DNA from: an uncultured Rhodobiaceae bacterium
Lineage (GTDB): Bacteria > Pseudomonadota > Alphaproteobacteria > Parvibaculales > Parvibaculaceae
Direction of reading: 5' to 3'
DNA: 33,514 bases
NCBI GenBank assembly: GCA_913057645.1
Contig: CAJXOU010000034.1
Location: 1 to 33,514, forward strand
In this document: positions 31,769 through 33,514 of the stretch, piece after piece
Layout of the letters: each line of letters starts with the position of its first letter
How positions within the stretch are numbered: the first letter of the stretch is position 1
Program-made: the position numbers and the translations under genes
The notes under the pieces: model-generated
What the model was told of the DNA's origin: nothing
The model's input: the letters and a program-made list of their open reading frames with translations, nothing else
Database searches by the model: none

Positions 31769-33514
31769 ATGCCAAACCGGTTCCTTTTCGCGCTCGCGGC
31801 GCTGCTTTTCTCGGTCTGCGTCCCGCGCGCGGGGCTGGCTGCGCCTGTTTGCGAGATCGACCGGCCGGTCATGTTCGGCGGGCTCGACTGGGACTCGAAC
31901 GCTTTCCATGCGGAAGTTGCGCGCCTGATCATCGAGCGCGGCTATGGCTGCGAGACGGATGTGCTGCCGGGCTCGACGCTGCCGCTCGTAACGGGGCTCG
32001 GTCAGGGCGACATCGACGTGCTGATGGAAATCTGGCGCGACAACGTCACCGAGCCCTGGAATGCGGCGGTGGAGGCCGGCACCGCCGTCTCTCTCGGGAC
32101 GAACTTTCCCGACGCCGTGCAGGGCTGGTATGTGCCGCGCTATGTGATCGAGGGCGACGACGCGCGCGGCATCGAGCCGATAGCACCGGAGCTCAATTTC
32201 GTTTCCGATCTCAAGGAGCACTGGGAGCTCTTCCGCGATCCCGAACAGCCCGGCAAGGGCCGCTTCTACAACTGCATTCTCGGCTGGAGCTGCGAGGAGC
32301 AGAGCACGCGGAAGCTCGAGGGGTACGGGCTCGACCGCTTCTACACGAATTTCCGGCCCGGCACGGGCGCGGCGCTCGCCGCCGCCATTGCATCGGCCTA
32401 TGAGCGAGGGCGGCCGGTGCTCGCCTATTACTGGGGCCCGACATGGGTGCTCGGCGCCTTCGATCTCGTGAAGCTGGAGGAACCGCCCTACTCGGAAGAA
32501 GCCTGGGACGCCTTCAACGCCGATCCGGAAAACAATCCGCCGGTTGCCTTTCCGACCGTCGAGGTCATCATCGGCGCGAATGCGAATTTCGTGGAGGAAG
32601 CGCCGGAGATCGCATCGTTCCTGCGCGCCTATGAGACGACGGGGCAGATGGTAAGCGAGGCACTCGCTTACATGCAGAAGAACGAAGGCGCGACGGCGCG
32701 GGATGCGGCGCTCAACTTCATCGAGACGCGGGGCGATGTGTGGCGGCAATGGGTGAGCTCCGAAGTGGCGGCGCGCGTGACGGGCGAACGGGAAGCGGTG
32801 GCAAAGAGCTTTCCTGTGACGCTCGAAATTCCGCTGGAAGCGTGGGTCAACGATGCGATGAAGCGTTTCGTCGCCGATCATGGCGACAAATTCCAGACCG
32901 TGAGTAATGTTCTGCTCAAGCTCATCGTGGCGCTGGAGGCGCTGCTCGCCGCCCTGCCCTGGTGGCTTCTGATCCTCCTCGTCGCGGGCATCGCCTACCA
33001 CGCCTCGCGCTCGCCGGTCCTTTCCGCAGCACTCGCGGCAACGCTTTTCCTGATCGGACTGCTCGGTCTGTGGAGCCTTGCGATCCAGACGCTGGCGCTG
33101 ATGATCGTGTCGGTGCTCTTCGCCGTCCTGATCGGCCTGCCTTCCGGCATCGGCATGGCGGCGAACGATACGGCACGCCGGATCATGCTGCCGGTGCTCG
33201 ATGCAATGCAGACGCTGCCGAGTTTCGTCTATCTCATTCCAGCGCTGATGCTGTTCGGGCTCGGCAAGGTGCCCGCGCTTTTCGCGACCGTCATCTATGC
33301 GACGCCGCCCCTGATCCGGCTTGTCGATCTTGGCCTCAGAACAGTGGACCGCGCCTTCGTGGAAGTCGCGGCCGACCTCGGCGCCGATCCGAAACGGCAG
33401 CTTCTCGACATCAAGCTGCCGCTCGCGCTGCCCAGCATCATGGTGGGCGTCTACGCTACGACGCTGATGTGCACGCTGATCTGCCTGTCAGCCTCGTCGC
33501 TTGCCGCGCCCTGG
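31769..33514 (+). CDS. Fused glycine-betaine-type ABC transporter: binding protein + permease (partial)
   Basis: The frame runs 582 codons from an ATG at 31769 to the last base without a stop, so the gene is cut by the window end. Signal peptide: MPNRFLFALAALLF then GLA-A at about 23. An OpuAC/ProX-type substrate-binding domain spans about 25-345 (GGLDWDSNAFHAEVARLIIE, GDIDVLMEIWRDN, GWYVPRYVI, CILGWSCEEQSTRKL). From about residue 380 come hydrophobic helices and a ProW-type permease (MQTLPSFVYLIPALMLFGLG, then VEVAADLGADPKRQLLDIKL as the EAA loop contacting the ATPase). Fusion order is binding protein first, then permease. It should import betaine, choline or similar osmolytes. The ATPase gene is probably just outside the window. 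Confidence 0.88.
   Translation, partial: MPNRFLFALAALLFSVCVPRAGLAAPVCEIDRPVMFGGLDWDSNAFHAEVARLIIERGYGCETDVLPGSTLPLVTGLGQGDIDVLMEIWRDNVTEPWNAAVEAGTAVSLGTNFPDAVQGWYVPRYVIEGDDARGIEPIAPELNFVSDLKEHWELFRDPEQPGKGRFYNCILGWSCEEQSTRKLEGYGLDRFYTNFRPGTGAALAAAIASAYERGRPVLAYYWGPTWVLGAFDLVKLEEPPYSEEAWDAFNADPENNPPVAFPTVEVIIGANANFVEEAPEIASFLRAYETTGQMVSEALAYMQKNEGATARDAALNFIETRGDVWRQWVSSEVAARVTGEREAVAKSFPVTLEIPLEAWVNDAMKRFVADHGDKFQTVSNVLLKLIVALEALLAALPWWLLILLVAGIAYHASRSPVLSAALAATLFLIGLLGLWSLAIQTLALMIVSVLFAVLIGLPSGIGMAANDTARRIMLPVLDAMQTLPSFVYLIPALMLFGLGKVPALFATVIYATPPLIRLVDLGLRTVDRAFVEVAADLGADPKRQLLDIKLPLALPSIMVGVYATTLMCTLICLSASSLAAPW

Noticed and set aside
30584-33001. Minus-strand open frame of about 800 codons opposite the SDR and ABC genes
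   Set aside because: It is the antisense mirror of two recognised genes, has Arg/His/Asp-rich composition typical of high-GC shadow frames, no family motif and crosses a strong terminator.
1-33514. CRISPR array, prophage, insertion sequence or defence system
   Set aside because: No direct repeat series, transposase, integrase, nuclease or toxin-antitoxin pair was seen. The tRNA-Val gene has no integrase or duplicated 3' end beside it.

Overview
The window is about 33.5 kb of high-GC DNA with dense, mostly chromosomal 'household' gene content. The style is that of a free-living alphaproteobacterium: intergenic palindromic repeats of the ATGGCCCGG type, a class II DAHP synthase, many Ala/Arg-rich proteins, GAG/GGAG ribosome sites and a local run of PAS_5-family proteins. 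The last feature makes me think of Parvibaculum or a relative, but that is an inference from gene style. I see no insertion sequence, phage, integrase or CRISPR array. No gap between genes exceeds about 270 bp.

Left part (1-11150): a CurA-type oxidoreductase lies between two palindromic repeat elements. On the minus strand follows a tight cluster gabD - rpiA - gor and then a class II DAHP synthase, which ends in a strong intrinsic terminator. A DUF2817 (M14-like) protein, two divergent GNAT acetyltransferases and a phosphoglycolate-phosphatase-like HAD protein follow. The HAD gene and a DUF3047 protein stop inside the same CTAG. A tRNA-Val(CAC) gene has a near-consensus promoter.

Middle (11150-19700): a TauE/SafE permease is divergent from an 824-residue patatin-related protein. 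Next come an Hsp20 chaperone with a convincing fourU-type hairpin over its ribosome site, a lipoprotein alpha/beta hydrolase, a two-gene copper-uptake unit (DUF2946-like protein plus an OprC/NosA-type TonB receptor with a CxxxM copper motif) and a uracil-DNA-glycosylase-family protein.

Right-middle (19700-26900): an acyl-CoA dehydrogenase is followed by four paralogous stand-alone PAS_5 proteins within 3 kb, with a hotdog thioesterase inserted between the third and fourth. After these come a luciferase-like flavin oxidoreductase and an ArsR - DUF1428 - DUF899 (- small membrane protein) operon, whose likely operator overlaps the regulator's start codon.

Right end (26900-33514): a GPH/MelB-type symporter, a glutathione S-transferase started by TTG, a concentrative nucleoside transporter and, divergently, an MFE-2-like SDR dehydrogenase with a terminator. 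The window ends inside a glycine-betaine-type ABC gene in which the binding protein and permease are fused. That frame stays open to the last base.

Most of the window is ordinary core metabolism. The points most worth a second look are the Hsp20 RNA-thermometer candidate, the PAS_5 cluster, the start-codon operator of the ArsR gene, the fused betaine transporter and the inverted repeat that carries a ribosome-site-like sequence ahead of the copper unit.
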